Positions 9,744-18,710 of a stretch of 64,000 nt of DNA are shown here, in pieces. A program made the position numbers and the translations under genes. Origin of the DNA: Paracidovorax wautersii (GTDB lineage Bacteria; Pseudomonadota; Gammaproteobacteria; Burkholderiales; Burkholderiaceae_C); assembly GCF_031453675.1 (NCBI RefSeq), contig NZ_JAVIZX010000001.1, forward strand, positions 2,812,001 to 2,876,000. The letters run 5' to 3'. The notes beneath the pieces were generated by a model. The model was given only the letters and a program-made list of their open reading frames with translations, was not told where the DNA came from and made no database searches. How positions within the stretch are numbered: position 1 is the first letter of the stretch; each line of letters opens with the position of its first letter.

Positions 9744-11948
9744 TCAGAAGTCGAACTGGGCCGACAGCGTCAGCGTGCGCGGCAGGCCCGTGGTGGAGTA
9801 GCCGTTGATGCCGGTGATCCAGTAGCCCTTATCGCTCACGTTCTCCAGGTTGGCGCGCAGCACGACCGGCTTGCCCGACAGCTTGGTGGCGTAGCGCGCG
9901 CCGATGTCCAGGCGCGTCCACGACGGCGTGCTCAGCGTGTTGTCCGCGTTGCGGTACACGGATGAAGAACTGACGACGCGGCCATTGAGGCTCAGGCCCG
10001 GCACCCACGGCGCATCCCAGTCCAGGCCGAGGTTGTAGTTGCGGTCAGGCACGCCCGAGACCTTCTTGTCCTGGTTGACGCCGCCTTGCGTGCGGGTGAG
10101 CTCGGCTTCGGTGAAAGCCACGCTGGCCATCAGGCGCAGGCCGCGCTGCAGTTCGCCATAGGCCGTCAGCTCCAGCCCGCGGTTGCGTTGCTCGCCGTCG
10201 TAGCTGTAGTGCTGCAGGGCAGGGTTGCTGGCCGACGGCGTGGAGTAGGCGCTGGGCCGCTTGATCTGGTAGACCGCCGCCTGCGTGGTCAGTTGGCCCC
10301 AGTCCACCTTCACGCCCATTTCGATCTGCTTGGACTTGAAGGGCGGAATGGTCTCGCCGGCGTTGTCGTAGGCCGGCGTCGCGTTCTCGGCCACCTTGCT
10401 GCCGCGGGAGAGGCCGGCCGTGTAGTTGGCGTAGACCGACGTGCTGCGGGTGGGCTTGAACACCACGCCTGCCAGCGGCGTGGTGCTGCTGGCCTTGTAC
10501 TGGCTGGTGGATGCGCCCGTGGCCACGTTGAAGCCCTCGTAGTCCATGGTTTGCCGGCGCAGGCCCAGCGTGACCAGTAGGCTGTCGTTGAAGAAACCCA
10601 GGGTATCGGCGATGGCGAAGCTGTGCTGGTGGTTTTCGACGCTCTTGCCGGGCGCGCCGCGCACGCCTGTCATGGCCGGAGCGCGCACGGGGTTGTACAG
10701 GCTGGACGGCGCAGAGCCGCCCGTGGCATAGAAGTAGCCCGTCTCCTGCGCCATGTAGTTCATGCCCAGGGCCACGGTGTGCTTGATGGCACCGGTGGTG
10801 AAGCGGGTGCGCAGGCCCACGTCCGCCGCCTTGGAGTCGGTGTACTGGTCGTACCAGGCGTTGCTGACGGTGAAGTTGCCGTTGGCGTCGAGCCCGCGGC
10901 CGCCCGGGAAGTCCTGCTTGTAGTCCAGCTTGGACCAGCCCACGCTGCCGTAGACCGTGGTGCTGTCGGTGAGGTCGTGTTCCAGGCGCGAGGTCACCAG
11001 CTTGAAGTTGTCTTTCAGTTCGGTGCCGGGGTACCAGGCCGTGCGCGTGTCGGGCACGGCGGGGATGCCGCCGGTGGTGGGCAGGGTGATGTGGTTGCGG
11101 AAGTCGTCGGTCTCGCCGCGCGAGGCCGTGGCGTCGAGCGACCAGCGGGTACGCGCGCCCGCATAGTCCAGCGCGATGGAGCCGAGGTTGAGGTTCTGTT
11201 TGCCGCCGTCGATGGTGCCTTCGCCGCCGCGCACGAGACCGTTGACGCGCACGCCCCATTGGTTGTCTTCGCCGAAGCGGCGGCCCACGTCCAGATGGGC
11301 GGCCAAGTTGGACTTGCTCATGTAGCTGGTGGTCAGGCGCGTGAGCGGTGCGTCGCCCGCACGCTTGGACACCGCGTTGATGCTGCCGCCCACGCTGCCG
11401 TTGGGCCCGACGCCGTTGGTCAGCGCGCCAGGGCCCTTGAGCACTTCCACGCGCTCGATGGATTCGAGGGGAATGCGGGTGGAGGGCGCCAGGCCGTACA
11501 GGCCGTTGATGGCGAGGTCGCCATTGCCCACGGTGAAGCCGCGGATCTGGAAGTCGTCGCCGAAGCCGCCACGCGATGCCATCGGACGCACGGACGCGTC
11601 GTTCATCACCACATCGGCCACGCTCTGCGCCTGCTGGTTGGCGATCAGCTCGGAGGTGTAGTTGGTGGTGCTGAACGGCACGCTCATCAGGTCGACCCGG
11701 CCGAGCAGGCCCAGATCGCCGCCGCGGGCCAGCTGGCCGCCGGAGTAGGTCTTCTGCAGGCCGCCGATGGCCTCGGCCTGGTCGGACACGGTCACCTGGT
11801 CGAGCGTGGTGGTGCCGCTGGTCTGTGCCGCAGCGCCGACGGCGGCCAGCGCGAGGCCGGCACCCAGGCATTGGCGCAGCACGCGCACCAGGGGCAGCGG
11901 AGTGCAACGGAAATCAGAGCGAGAAGCATGTCGATTCATGGAGTTCAT
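9744..11948 (-). CDS. TonB-dependent siderophore receptor (no STN domain)
   Basis: This 734-residue outer-membrane receptor imports ferric siderophores using TonB energy. It has a signal peptide ending AAAQT (about residue 42), a TonB-box-like LDQVTVSDQ, a plug domain (about 65-180) with FQIRGFTVGNGD and RVEVLKGPGALTNG, and a 22-strand barrel ending in the usual terminal Phe (LTLSAQFDF). It lacks an N-terminal signalling extension, unlike the next gene, so it probably transports without signalling. A second ATG at 11939 is possible. Substrate is not predictable; the plug resembles those of hydroxamate or catecholate receptors. Confidence 0.92.
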   Translation of the reverse strand: MNSMNRHASRSDFRCTPLPLVRVLRQCLGAGLALAAVGAAAQTSGTTTLDQVTVSDQAEAIGGLQKTYSGGQLARGGDLGLLGRVDLMSVPFSTTNYTSELIANQQAQSVADVVMNDASVRPMASRGGFGDDFQIRGFTVGNGDLAINGLYGLAPSTRIPLESIERVEVLKGPGALTNGVGPNGSVGGSINAVSKRAGDAPLTRLTTSYMSKSNLAAHLDVGRRFGEDNQWGVRVNGLVRGGEGTIDGGKQNLNLGSIALDYAGARTRWSLDATASRGETDDFRNHITLPTTGGIPAVPDTRTAWYPGTELKDNFKLVTSRLEHDLTDSTTVYGSVGWSKLDYKQDFPGGRGLDANGNFTVSNAWYDQYTDSKAADVGLRTRFTTGAIKHTVALGMNYMAQETGYFYATGGSAPSSLYNPVRAPAMTGVRGAPGKSVENHQHSFAIADTLGFFNDSLLVTLGLRRQTMDYEGFNVATGASTSQYKASSTTPLAGVVFKPTRSTSVYANYTAGLSRGSKVAENATPAYDNAGETIPPFKSKQIEMGVKVDWGQLTTQAAVYQIKRPSAYSTPSASNPALQHYSYDGEQRNRGLELTAYGELQRGLRLMASVAFTEAELTRTQGGVNQDKKVSGVPDRNYNLGLDWDAPWVPGLSLNGRVVSSSSVYRNADNTLSTPSWTRLDIGARYATKLSGKPVVLRANLENVSDKGYWITGINGYSTTGLPRTLTLSAQFDF

Positions 11949-12053
11949 GGCATCAAGGGTTGGTGGTGGATCAAGGAAACCAGGGCCGCCGGGGGGCGGT
12001 GCGGGAACGGAGCGAGAAGGGAGGGGTGGCGGCAGCCTGGCCGCCGGCCGCCG

Positions 12054-14582
12054 TCAGAACTGGGCGCGCACGGACAGCATCACATTGCGGGGATCGCCGT
12101 AGTAGTTGTTGAAGTACGTGCTGTTGGGGGAAAACTTGCTGAAATAGACCTTGTCGAAGAGGTTGTTCACATGCAGCTGCACCGTCAGGTGGGTGTCGAT
12201 GCGGTAGCGCAGCAGCGCATCGAAGACGGCGTAGCCGCCCTGGTGCGCGGTGGTGCCGCCCACGGTCACGTAGGAGCCGCTTTGCACCCGCGCGCCGCCG
12301 CCCACCGTCCAGCCCTGCAGCGGGCCGCGCAGCTGGTAGGTGCTGAACAGCCGCAGCGCGTGGCGCGGGTCGATGCTGCGCAGGGGCTCGCCGGCGCGCG
12401 CGGTGGGGGTGGCCTGCAGGTAGGCGGTGCGGGTGTAGGTGTAGCCGGCCGAGAGCTGCCAGCCGGGTTGCAGCAGGCCGGCCACCTCGGCCTCGATGCC
12501 TTCGCTGCGGCTCGTGCCGCCAGCGCGGTAGCAGGCACTGTCGGTGTAGTAGGGCAGGCAGGGCGTGGGGGTGCCCATGTCCTGCTCGGCGCGCCCGCGC
12601 TGGTGGATGCGGAACAGCGACAGCGACGCATCGGCCCGGCCTTCCCACCACTGGGCCTTGAGCCCCGCTTCGATGTCGCGGCCTTCCACGGGGGCCAGCA
12701 GCCGCCCGCCGGCGGCGCGGTAGTTCTGCGGCGAGAACACCTCGCTGTAGCTGGCGTAGGCGCTGAGCCCGGGCGACAGGTCGTACACCAGCCCGGCATA
12801 CGGCGTGAGTTCGTGCGGCACGCGGTAGCCGCTGGCCGGCTGGCCCGTCACGCCGTGGCGCCAGTGGGTGAGCCGCGCGCCCGCGATGGCGGTGAGCCGG
12901 TCGCTCAGCGACAGGTGGGCCTTGCCGTACAGGCTGTCCTGCGCGGTGCGCGTGTCGGGGCTGCGGTAGGGCGTGCCGCCGGCCGTGGTGGAGGAGGTTT
13001 CGGGGTAGCTGGTGGAGGGGTTCCAGGTGCGTACGTCCACGCCGGACAGCGGGGCGAGGCCCCACACGCCGGCGCTGCCAGTGGTGTGCACGCGCTGCAC
13101 CTGTGCGCCGGCGACGAGCTGGTGGGTGCGCCCGAACAGTGTGAACGGGCCCTGCGCGCTGAAGTCCATCGCGTTCTGGTCGCTGGCCTCGCCGCCGTAG
13201 ACGGCCGTGCTGACGTTCACCAGGTAGGGATCGGTGGCGCTGGCGGCCGAGAACGACGCCTGCTTGAAGCCGTCGGAGCGAAAACGGGTGTGGGCGGCGC
13301 GCAGCCGGGTGCTCCAGCCAGCATCCCAGCGCTGCTCCAGCTCGGCGAAGGCCTGCTGGTTGTGGCGGTCCCAGCGGTTCCAGTCGGTGCCCAGGTAGGT
13401 GCTGCGCGGCAGGCCCAGCGGGCTGCCGTTGGTGGCGGCGGGCAGGCCGCCCCAGGCGCCGGTGGCCTCCAGCTGCGTGTGCTGCAGGCCGGCGGTGAGC
13501 CGGGTGGCCGGGCCCAGGTCGGCTTCCAGCACGCCGTAGAGCGTCTGGCGCTCTTCTTCACGCGCGGTCTGTGCAAAGCCCTTGTGGTCGGCCGCGGCCA
13601 CGATGCGCCCGCGCAAGGTGCCGGCGGCGTTCCAGGGACCGCTCAGGTCCGCCTCGGCGCGGCGGCGGCCCCAGGTGCCCGCCGCCACACGCGCATCGGC
13701 CTGGAATTGCGGCAGCGGCCGCTTGCGGACCATGTTGACTGTGGCCGACGGCTGGCCTGCGCCCTGCAGCAGACCGGCGGCGCCGCGCAGGACCTCCACG
13801 CGGTCGAGCACGGCGGTGTCGGGCTGGATGAACACCGCCGCGGCGCTGTTCTGGCTGACGGGCAGCCCGTCCACCTGAAGCATGTCGATCTGGTGCCCGC
13901 GCGACCAGTAGGTGATGCGCTCGGTATCGATGTAGTCCACGGCGATGCCGGGCGCCTGCTGCAGCACGTCGCGCAGGTCGGTCAGGGCGCGGTCGTCCAT
14001 CAGCTGGCGCGTGACCACGGTGACGGGCTGCGGGATGCGGCGCAGCGGCTGCTCGGTATGGAACACCGCGGCAGAGCCGGCCGCATACGCGCCCGCGCCG
14101 TCGGTCAGCGGACCGGGCGGCGCTGCGGCCGTGACCGTGACGGTGTCCAGCGTTGCGCTGTCCGCCACCGGCGCAGGAGCCGCCGCCGTGGGCAGGGCGC
14201 GCAGCGTATAGGCCCCGGCCGCCGTGCGCACCGCCTGCAGGCCGCTGCCTTCCAGGACGCGAGCGAAGCCGGCCTCCACGCCAAAGCGCCCCTGCAGTCC
14301 GGGCGACCGGCGCGCCGCCAGCGGGGCCGCGTCGAATGACAGCGCCACGCCGGCGGCATGGGCGTACTGCGCCACCACCTGGGCCAGCGGGCCGGCAGGG
14401 ATCGAGAACCACGGCGCGCCAGCGGCGGGCTCGGGGGCGCTGGGGTGGCCCGGCTGCATCGCCCGGGCTGCGTCTGCCCGGGGTGTTGCGCTGCCCGCCG
14501 CGCCGGCCAGCAGGCACAGCAGCGCCGCGCCCAGGCGATGGGCGCGCGGCAGACAGGCGGCAGCAAAAAGGGGGGACAGCAT
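12054..14582 (-). CDS. TonB-dependent siderophore transducer with STN domain (FpvA/FhuE-like)
   Basis: The 842-residue receptor carries a signal peptide, then an STN domain (about residues 55-120: FSIPAGPLAQVVAQYAHAAG...) that contacts a FecR-type anti-sigma factor, then plug (IPQPVTVVTRQLMDDR, DGLPVSQNSAA, RVEVLRGAAGLLQGAGQPSA) and barrel ending in Phe. This is the FecA/FpvA layout: substrate binding is signalled through FecR to the sigma factor encoded just upstream. I chose the ATG at 14582 because it starts a usable signal peptide; a GTG at 14639 would add 19 Arg-rich residues. A repeat copy lies between it and fecR. Confidence 0.9.
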   Translation of the reverse strand: MLSPLFAAACLPRAHRLGAALLCLLAGAAGSATPRADAARAMQPGHPSAPEPAAGAPWFSIPAGPLAQVVAQYAHAAGVALSFDAAPLAARRSPGLQGRFGVEAGFARVLEGSGLQAVRTAAGAYTLRALPTAAAPAPVADSATLDTVTVTAAAPPGPLTDGAGAYAAGSAAVFHTEQPLRRIPQPVTVVTRQLMDDRALTDLRDVLQQAPGIAVDYIDTERITYWSRGHQIDMLQVDGLPVSQNSAAAVFIQPDTAVLDRVEVLRGAAGLLQGAGQPSATVNMVRKRPLPQFQADARVAAGTWGRRRAEADLSGPWNAAGTLRGRIVAAADHKGFAQTAREEERQTLYGVLEADLGPATRLTAGLQHTQLEATGAWGGLPAATNGSPLGLPRSTYLGTDWNRWDRHNQQAFAELEQRWDAGWSTRLRAAHTRFRSDGFKQASFSAASATDPYLVNVSTAVYGGEASDQNAMDFSAQGPFTLFGRTHQLVAGAQVQRVHTTGSAGVWGLAPLSGVDVRTWNPSTSYPETSSTTAGGTPYRSPDTRTAQDSLYGKAHLSLSDRLTAIAGARLTHWRHGVTGQPASGYRVPHELTPYAGLVYDLSPGLSAYASYSEVFSPQNYRAAGGRLLAPVEGRDIEAGLKAQWWEGRADASLSLFRIHQRGRAEQDMGTPTPCLPYYTDSACYRAGGTSRSEGIEAEVAGLLQPGWQLSAGYTYTRTAYLQATPTARAGEPLRSIDPRHALRLFSTYQLRGPLQGWTVGGGARVQSGSYVTVGGTTAHQGGYAVFDALLRYRIDTHLTVQLHVNNLFDKVYFSKFSPNSTYFNNYYGDPRNVMLSVRAQF

Positions 14583-14720
14583 GGAAACGGGTGAAAGGCC
14601 CCGGCGGGGGCGAAGGCGTCGGAGAGGGCCTGCCTTCACCGGGTAGGTCGAACGGGGCGGGCCGAACCTGCAAGCGGCCGATAACTTTTTCTGGAGTGCG
14701 GGTGCGTCGGTTTGGAGCCT

Positions 14721-14775
14721 TTTTGGCCTCCAGCCCTTGCTGGATAAGCGCTGGTAGCTCCTGATGCAGGAGCAA
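14721..14775 (+). repeat. Dispersed double-hairpin repeat, copy F (fecR-receptor gap)
   Basis: TTGGCCTCCAGCCCTTG, CTGGATAAGCGC, TAGCTCC and a GCTCCTGATGCAGGAGC hairpin follow the family layout in plus orientation. The first half is nearly the same as the copy inside cobU. It ends 5 bp from the fecR-like stop and could act as a hairpin between anti-sigma and receptor messages. Confidence 0.7.
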
Positions 14776-14780
14776 AAAAA

Positions 14781-15743
14781 TCAGAGGGGCTCGACGCGCA
14801 CCCAGTAGCGGGTGCGGGTGCGCACCTGCACGGGAAAGCCCGCCGCCAGCGCGGCCAGGGCGCGGTCGGTGTCGTCCAGCGGGAAGGCTCCGGACACGCG
14901 CAGCGCGGCCACCTCGGGCGCGCACTGCAGCAGGCCGGGCCGGTAGCGGGCCAGTTCCTGCACCAGCTGGGCTAGGGGCATGTCGATGGCGATCAGGCCG
15001 CCTTCGCTCCAGCTGGCAGCGGCCAGCTCCGCAGGTTCGGGCGGCGTGGCCGCGTCCACGGAGAAGCGGGCCTGCTCGCCTGCGCGCAGCTCCCGCGGCG
15101 CGCCCTGTGCCGGTTGCAGGCGCACCGCCTTTTCCTGCACGGCCACGTGCGTCAGGCCTTCTTCGGTGCGCACGGTGAAGCGCGTGCCCAGGGCCAGCAC
15201 CTCGCCCTGCGGCGTCTGCACCCGGAAGGGCCGGCCCAGCGGGTCGGGCTGCGTGGCGACCAGGATGCGGCCCGCGTGCAACTGCAGCCGGCGCGCCTGG
15301 GCGTCGAAGGCGACGTCCACGGCGGTGGCGGTGTCCAGCGCCAGCGACGATCCGTCCGGCAGCGCCAGCTGCCGCCGCTCGCCGCGGGCCGTGTGGTGCG
15401 TGGACTGCCATGCCTGCCAGGGCAGGGCGTGCCAGCCGATCCAGCCGGCCGCACCGGCGGCCAGCAGCGCGCCGGTGCCCTGCAGCAGGCCGCGCCGCGA
15501 CGCGGTGCCAGGCCGGTTGCGGTCTGCGGCCAGCGCCGCGCGCCCCAGCGGCGCCGGGATGCGTGCCAGCTGCGCGCTGACGGTCTGCACCCGGTCCCAG
15601 GCGCGGCGGTGGGCCGGGTCGGCGGCATGCCAGCGCTGCCAAGCGCCGCGGTCGTCCGCATCCGGGGTGCCGTGCAGGCGGGTGTGCCAGGCGGCCGCCT
15701 CGCGCAGGGCGGCGCGGTCCCGGTCGGCGGGTGAAGGGCTCAT
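14781..15743 (-). CDS. FecR-family anti-sigma factor
   Basis: This 320-residue inner-membrane protein relays the receptor signal to the sigma factor. It has an N-terminal cytoplasmic DUF4880-type domain (REAAAWHTRLHG..., WQRWHAADPAHRRAWDRV), one membrane segment at about residues 87-106 preceded by a twin-arginine motif (SRRGLLQGTGALL), the periplasmic FecR domain (RQLALPDGSSLALDTATAV, VRTPQGEV-like VQTPQGEVLALGTRF) and a C-terminal STN-like domain that contacts the receptor. E. coli FecR is Tat-dependent, which fits the RR pair. It starts 7 bp after the sigma factor stop. Confidence 0.92.
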   Translation of the reverse strand: MSPSPADRDRAALREAAAWHTRLHGTPDADDRGAWQRWHAADPAHRRAWDRVQTVSAQLARIPAPLGRAALAADRNRPGTASRRGLLQGTGALLAAGAAGWIGWHALPWQAWQSTHHTARGERRQLALPDGSSLALDTATAVDVAFDAQARRLQLHAGRILVATQPDPLGRPFRVQTPQGEVLALGTRFTVRTEEGLTHVAVQEKAVRLQPAQGAPRELRAGEQARFSVDAATPPEPAELAAASWSEGGLIAIDMPLAQLVQELARYRPGLLQCAPEVAALRVSGAFPLDDTDRALAALAAGFPVQVRTRTRYWVRVEPL

Positions 15744-15750
15744 GGGCGGC

Positions 15751-16227
15751 TCATGCCAAGGCCAGGCAGCAGTGTTCCATGGCCCGCGTCAGGTAGTTGC
15801 TGACGGTGCGCAGCGAGATGCCCAGGCGCTCGGCGATCTCGGGGTAGGTCAGCTCGTCGAAGTGGGCCAGCACGAAGGCGTCGCGCACCTTGGGGGGCAG
15901 GGCGTGCAGCAGGCGGTCCACCTCCAGCAGCGCCTGCTGCACGATGGCCTGCTCTTCGGGCGAGGGGGCGAGGTCTTCCGGCAAGGCCGTGAGGTAGTCC
16001 AGGTAGGCCTGCTCCAGCGTACGGCGGCGCAGGAAATCCACCATCAGCCCGCGGGCCACCGTCGCCAGATAGTGCTGGGGCTCGCGCAGGTCGCTCAGCG
16101 GCACGTCGGAGCGCAGCAGGCGCACGAAGGTGTCGTGCGCCAGGTCGGCGGCATCGTCGCGGTTGCCCAGGCGCTTGCGCAGATAGCTCTGCAGCCAAGG
16201 GTGGTGGTCCTGGTAGAGGGTGTGCAC
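15751..16227 (-). CDS. FecI-family ECF sigma factor
   Basis: The 158-residue sigma factor has region 2 ([24 protein letters not shown]) and region 4 with a helix-turn-helix ([21 protein letters not shown]), and no region 1 or 3. It should direct transcription of the linked siderophore transducer when FecR releases it. The GTG start at 16227 matches the conserved start of the family ([18 protein letters not shown]); no better start is available. A Fur-box-like site lies about 60 bp upstream, so the system is likely off in iron-replete cells. Confidence 0.93.
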   Translation of the reverse strand: MHTLYQDHHPWLQSYLRKRLGNRDDAADLAHDTFVRLLRSDVPLSDLREPQHYLATVARGLMVDFLRRRTLEQAYLDYLTALPEDLAPSPEEQAIVQQALLEVDRLLHALPPKVRDAFVLAHFDELTYPEIAERLGISLRTVSNYLTRAMEHCCLALA

Positions 16228-16285
16228 AGGCGGCGGGGACGGCAGGCGGGGGAGGAAGAGAGCGAAAAGGACGGGCTCGCAAAAG

Positions 16286-16305
16286 AATGAGAACCGTTAT
16301 CAATT
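16286..16305 (-). promoter_or_regulatory. Fur-box-like site upstream of the ECF sigma factor
   Basis: AATGAGAACCGTTATCAATT resembles the Fur sequence AATGAGAATGATTATCATT that is frequent ahead of fecI-type genes. The outer parts agree and the centre differs. Its place before the sigma gene of an iron-uptake locus supports the call. Confidence 0.75.
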
Positions 16306-16544
16306 ATGCCTTCCTCTCGGAGCAGCGGGCAGTTGCCCTCCGCAAAGCGGGCTGCGGTGCGGCGCCCGCGCCACAGCGGGCCCCTTGGCTGGAGGCGCCG
16401 GGGGGCGCGGGCCGCCGCGCGAACCGCTCGGGGGCGAATGGCAACACGGAAGGTGCCTGCGCCGCTGGATGGCCGGGCCATGGGCCCACGGCCGGCCGGC
16501 CTTGCGCCTCGCCACGCCCCAGCGCGCGGGCACAATACCCGACC

Positions 16545-17372
16545 ATGCTGATGTACCCCCAAATCGATCCCGTGGCCCTGCAACTCGGGCCGCTGTCCAT
16601 CCACTGGTACGGCCTGACGTACCTGGCAGCCTTTGCGCTGTTCATGTTTCTGGGCATCCGCCGGCTGCGGCACGAGCCGTTCGCGTCCCTGACAGGCCCG
16701 CAGGCCTGGACGCGCAAGGACGTGGAGGACATCCTCTTCCTGGGGGTCATGGGCGTCGTGGCCGGTGGCCGCCTGGGCTACTGCCTGTTCTACAAGCCGG
16801 GCTACTACCTCAGCCACCCGCTGGAGATCTTCTACATCTGGCAGGGCGGCATGAGCTTCCACGGCGGGCTGCTGGGCGTGATCCTGGCCATGGTCTGGTT
16901 CGCGCGCTCGCGCCAGCGGCCCTGGCTGCAGGTGGCGGACTTCGTGGCGCCCTGCGTGCCGACGGGCCTGGCCGCGGGCCGCGTGGGCAACTTCATCAAC
17001 GGTGAGCTGTGGGGCCGCTTCTCCAGCCCCGATCTGCCCTGGGGCATGGTCTTCCCGCAAAGCGGTTCCATGCTGCCGCGCCACCCGTCGCAGGTCTACC
17101 AGTTCCTGATGGAAGGGTTGCTGCTCTTCGTGCTGCTGTGGCTGTATGCGCGGCGCCCGCAGCGCCGCCAGGGCGAAGTGGCGGCGGCCTTCCTGATCGG
17201 CTACGGCGTGTTCCGCTTCATCGCCGAGTACTTCCGCGAGCCGGACGCCTTCCTGGGCATCCTATCGCTGGGCATGAGCATGGGACAGTGGCTGTGCCTG
17301 CCGATGATCCTGGCCGGCGCCGCTCTGTGGGGCTGGGCGCACCGCCGGCCCGCGTCCGTACCGGCGCGCTGA
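16545..17372 (+). CDS. lgt: Prolipoprotein diacylglyceryl transferase
   Basis: This inner-membrane enzyme moves diacylglycerol from phosphatidylglycerol to the lipobox cysteine of prolipoproteins. The 275-residue product starts [27 protein letters not shown] as usual, with the essential HGG motif (MSFHGGLLG, His106) and the Lgt signature [14 protein letters not shown]. Seven hydrophobic segments are visible. ATG codons at 16545 and 16551 are both possible. In the 317 bp before it I see only the Fur-type site and nothing else definite. Confidence 0.96.
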   Translation: MLMYPQIDPVALQLGPLSIHWYGLTYLAAFALFMFLGIRRLRHEPFASLTGPQAWTRKDVEDILFLGVMGVVAGGRLGYCLFYKPGYYLSHPLEIFYIWQGGMSFHGGLLGVILAMVWFARSRQRPWLQVADFVAPCVPTGLAAGRVGNFINGELWGRFSSPDLPWGMVFPQSGSMLPRHPSQVYQFLMEGLLLFVLLWLYARRPQRRQGEVAAAFLIGYGVFRFIAEYFREPDAFLGILSLGMSMGQWLCLPMILAGAALWGWAHRRPASVPAR

Positions 17373-17506
17373 CGGCGCCGGGGCGGCCGGGGCCGGGGCT
17401 TGTCCCTGCCCCTGGGCCCGCCTTCGCGCCCACGGCCTGACGCCGTGGCGCGCTGGCCGCTGCGGGCGCGGCCGCGCCTGTGCTGCCGTCGTACCGGGGT
17501 ATGCGG

Positions 17507-18607
17507 TCAGAAGCGATGGGTCATGCCCACGCCCCAGCGCAGCACATCCAGCGACGTGCTGCCATCGGCCCGTTTCACTTTGAGTTGGCGCGCTGCCGAA
17601 TAGAGCCGGGTGCGCTTGGACAGGTCGTACGTGAGCATGCCGCTGTAGCCCGTCGCGTCGACCACCTTGCGGTTCTCGGCGTTGCGGGTGTCGGCACCGG
17701 CGATGCCCAGGGCCACGGTGGCGGCGCCGAAGGGAACGTCCACGCCGAACTGGTATTCCTTGGAGGTCTGCCCGCCCGCCACGCGCTCTTCTTTCTGCCG
17801 CTGGATCGAGCCCACCACGCGGAAGCTGCCGAAGTCGTAGCGGCCCGAGATGAGGTGGAACAGGTTGTTGCCGGTGGTGTAGTGCTCCTTCTGGAAGGAG
17901 TAGCCCACGCGCAGCGTGTCGTCGTCGTACTTGATGTTGGTCGTCAGCGTGCGCGGCGCCGCGGTGGCGGTCGTCTCCCGCTCGCCCGCGCCCACGCTGA
18001 TGGAGCCGCTGAAGTCGTGGAACTCCGGCGTGCCGTAGTAGACGGTGTTGTTGGTGCGCGCCAAGTAGTCGCTGCCCGACACGGCTGGCAGGCCATTGCC
18101 GGCCGTGGCGCCCGCGCTCCAGGTCTGCCCGGTCGATGCGAAACCCGACGAGTCGTACAGCTGGTTCATCGGCCCGCGCATCGCGTCGTATGCCGTGAGC
18201 ATGCGGCCGATCTTGATGTCGCCGAACCCGCCAGAAAGCCGAAGAAAGCTGTTGCGGTTGAACCCCTGGCTGGAGGCAGAGGTGTTGCTGATGCCGCCGG
18301 TGTCGGTCATCAGCCCCTGTTCCAGGGCGAACTGCAGCTTGAGGCCGCCGCCCAGATCTTCCGTGCCGCGGATGCCCCAGCGGCTGGCCTGCGCGCCGCC
18401 GCTCTCCACGACGTTTACCGTACCCGGCGTGGCGCCGGACCGGGTCCGCTGCATCCCCGCCCAGTTATCGACGATGCCCCACAGCTCCACCTTGTTCCCG
18501 CCCTTCGCTTCCTGGGCCTGAACAGGCCCGCCCATCGCCCCGATGCCCGCGGCGACCGACAGGCCGGCCAGCGCCATGCAGCGCCTATGAAAAATGGTAT
18601 CCCGCAC
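17507..18607 (-). CDS. General/specific outer-membrane porin (Burkholderiales type)
   Basis: The 366-residue protein is a trimeric 16-strand porin of the Gram-negative porin_4 type: signal peptide to about residue 31 (GPVQA-QE), VELWGIVDNWAGM as first strand, ASRWGIRGTEDLGGGLKLQFALEQG, FGDIKIGRMLTAYD (PxxR-type loop 3 region), and the terminal WGVGMTHRF. The start is GTG at 18607, supported by AAAGGAG just upstream; an internal ATG 10 codons later would damage the signal peptide. A palindrome identical in core to that before the enolase-superfamily gene lies 24 bp upstream, which suggests this porin admits that pathway's substrate. Confidence 0.93.
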   Translation of the reverse strand: MRDTIFHRRCMALAGLSVAAGIGAMGGPVQAQEAKGGNKVELWGIVDNWAGMQRTRSGATPGTVNVVESGGAQASRWGIRGTEDLGGGLKLQFALEQGLMTDTGGISNTSASSQGFNRNSFLRLSGGFGDIKIGRMLTAYDAMRGPMNQLYDSSGFASTGQTWSAGATAGNGLPAVSGSDYLARTNNTVYYGTPEFHDFSGSISVGAGERETTATAAPRTLTTNIKYDDDTLRVGYSFQKEHYTTGNNLFHLISGRYDFGSFRVVGSIQRQKEERVAGGQTSKEYQFGVDVPFGAATVALGIAGADTRNAENRKVVDATGYSGMLTYDLSKRTRLYSAARQLKVKRADGSTSLDVLRWGVGMTHRF

Positions 18608-18630
18608 GCTTGTCTCCTTTTATAAACATC

Positions 18631-18645
18631 AGTCGTCTGACGACT
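18631..18645. promoter_or_regulatory. Palindromic operator before the porin gene (GntR site 1)
   Basis: AGTCGTCTGACGACT is a perfect 7+7 palindrome around one base. Its core GTCGTC-N-GACGAC recurs at 19592-19604 on the other side of the GntR gene. Size and symmetry fit a FadR-type GntR dimer site. Confidence 0.75.
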
Positions 18646-18710
18646 TGCGGAGTGTGCTGTGGTTTGCGCCGCTTGGAATGCGTGCTAACCCGGAGAAGGT
18701 GGAGGATGGA

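Noticed and set aside
10623-14339. A 1238-codon open frame on the plus strand opposite the two TonB receptors
   Set aside because: It is antisense to two well-supported receptor genes and its product is His/Gln/Ala/Gly-rich shadow sequence; third-position GC bias fits the minus-strand genes.
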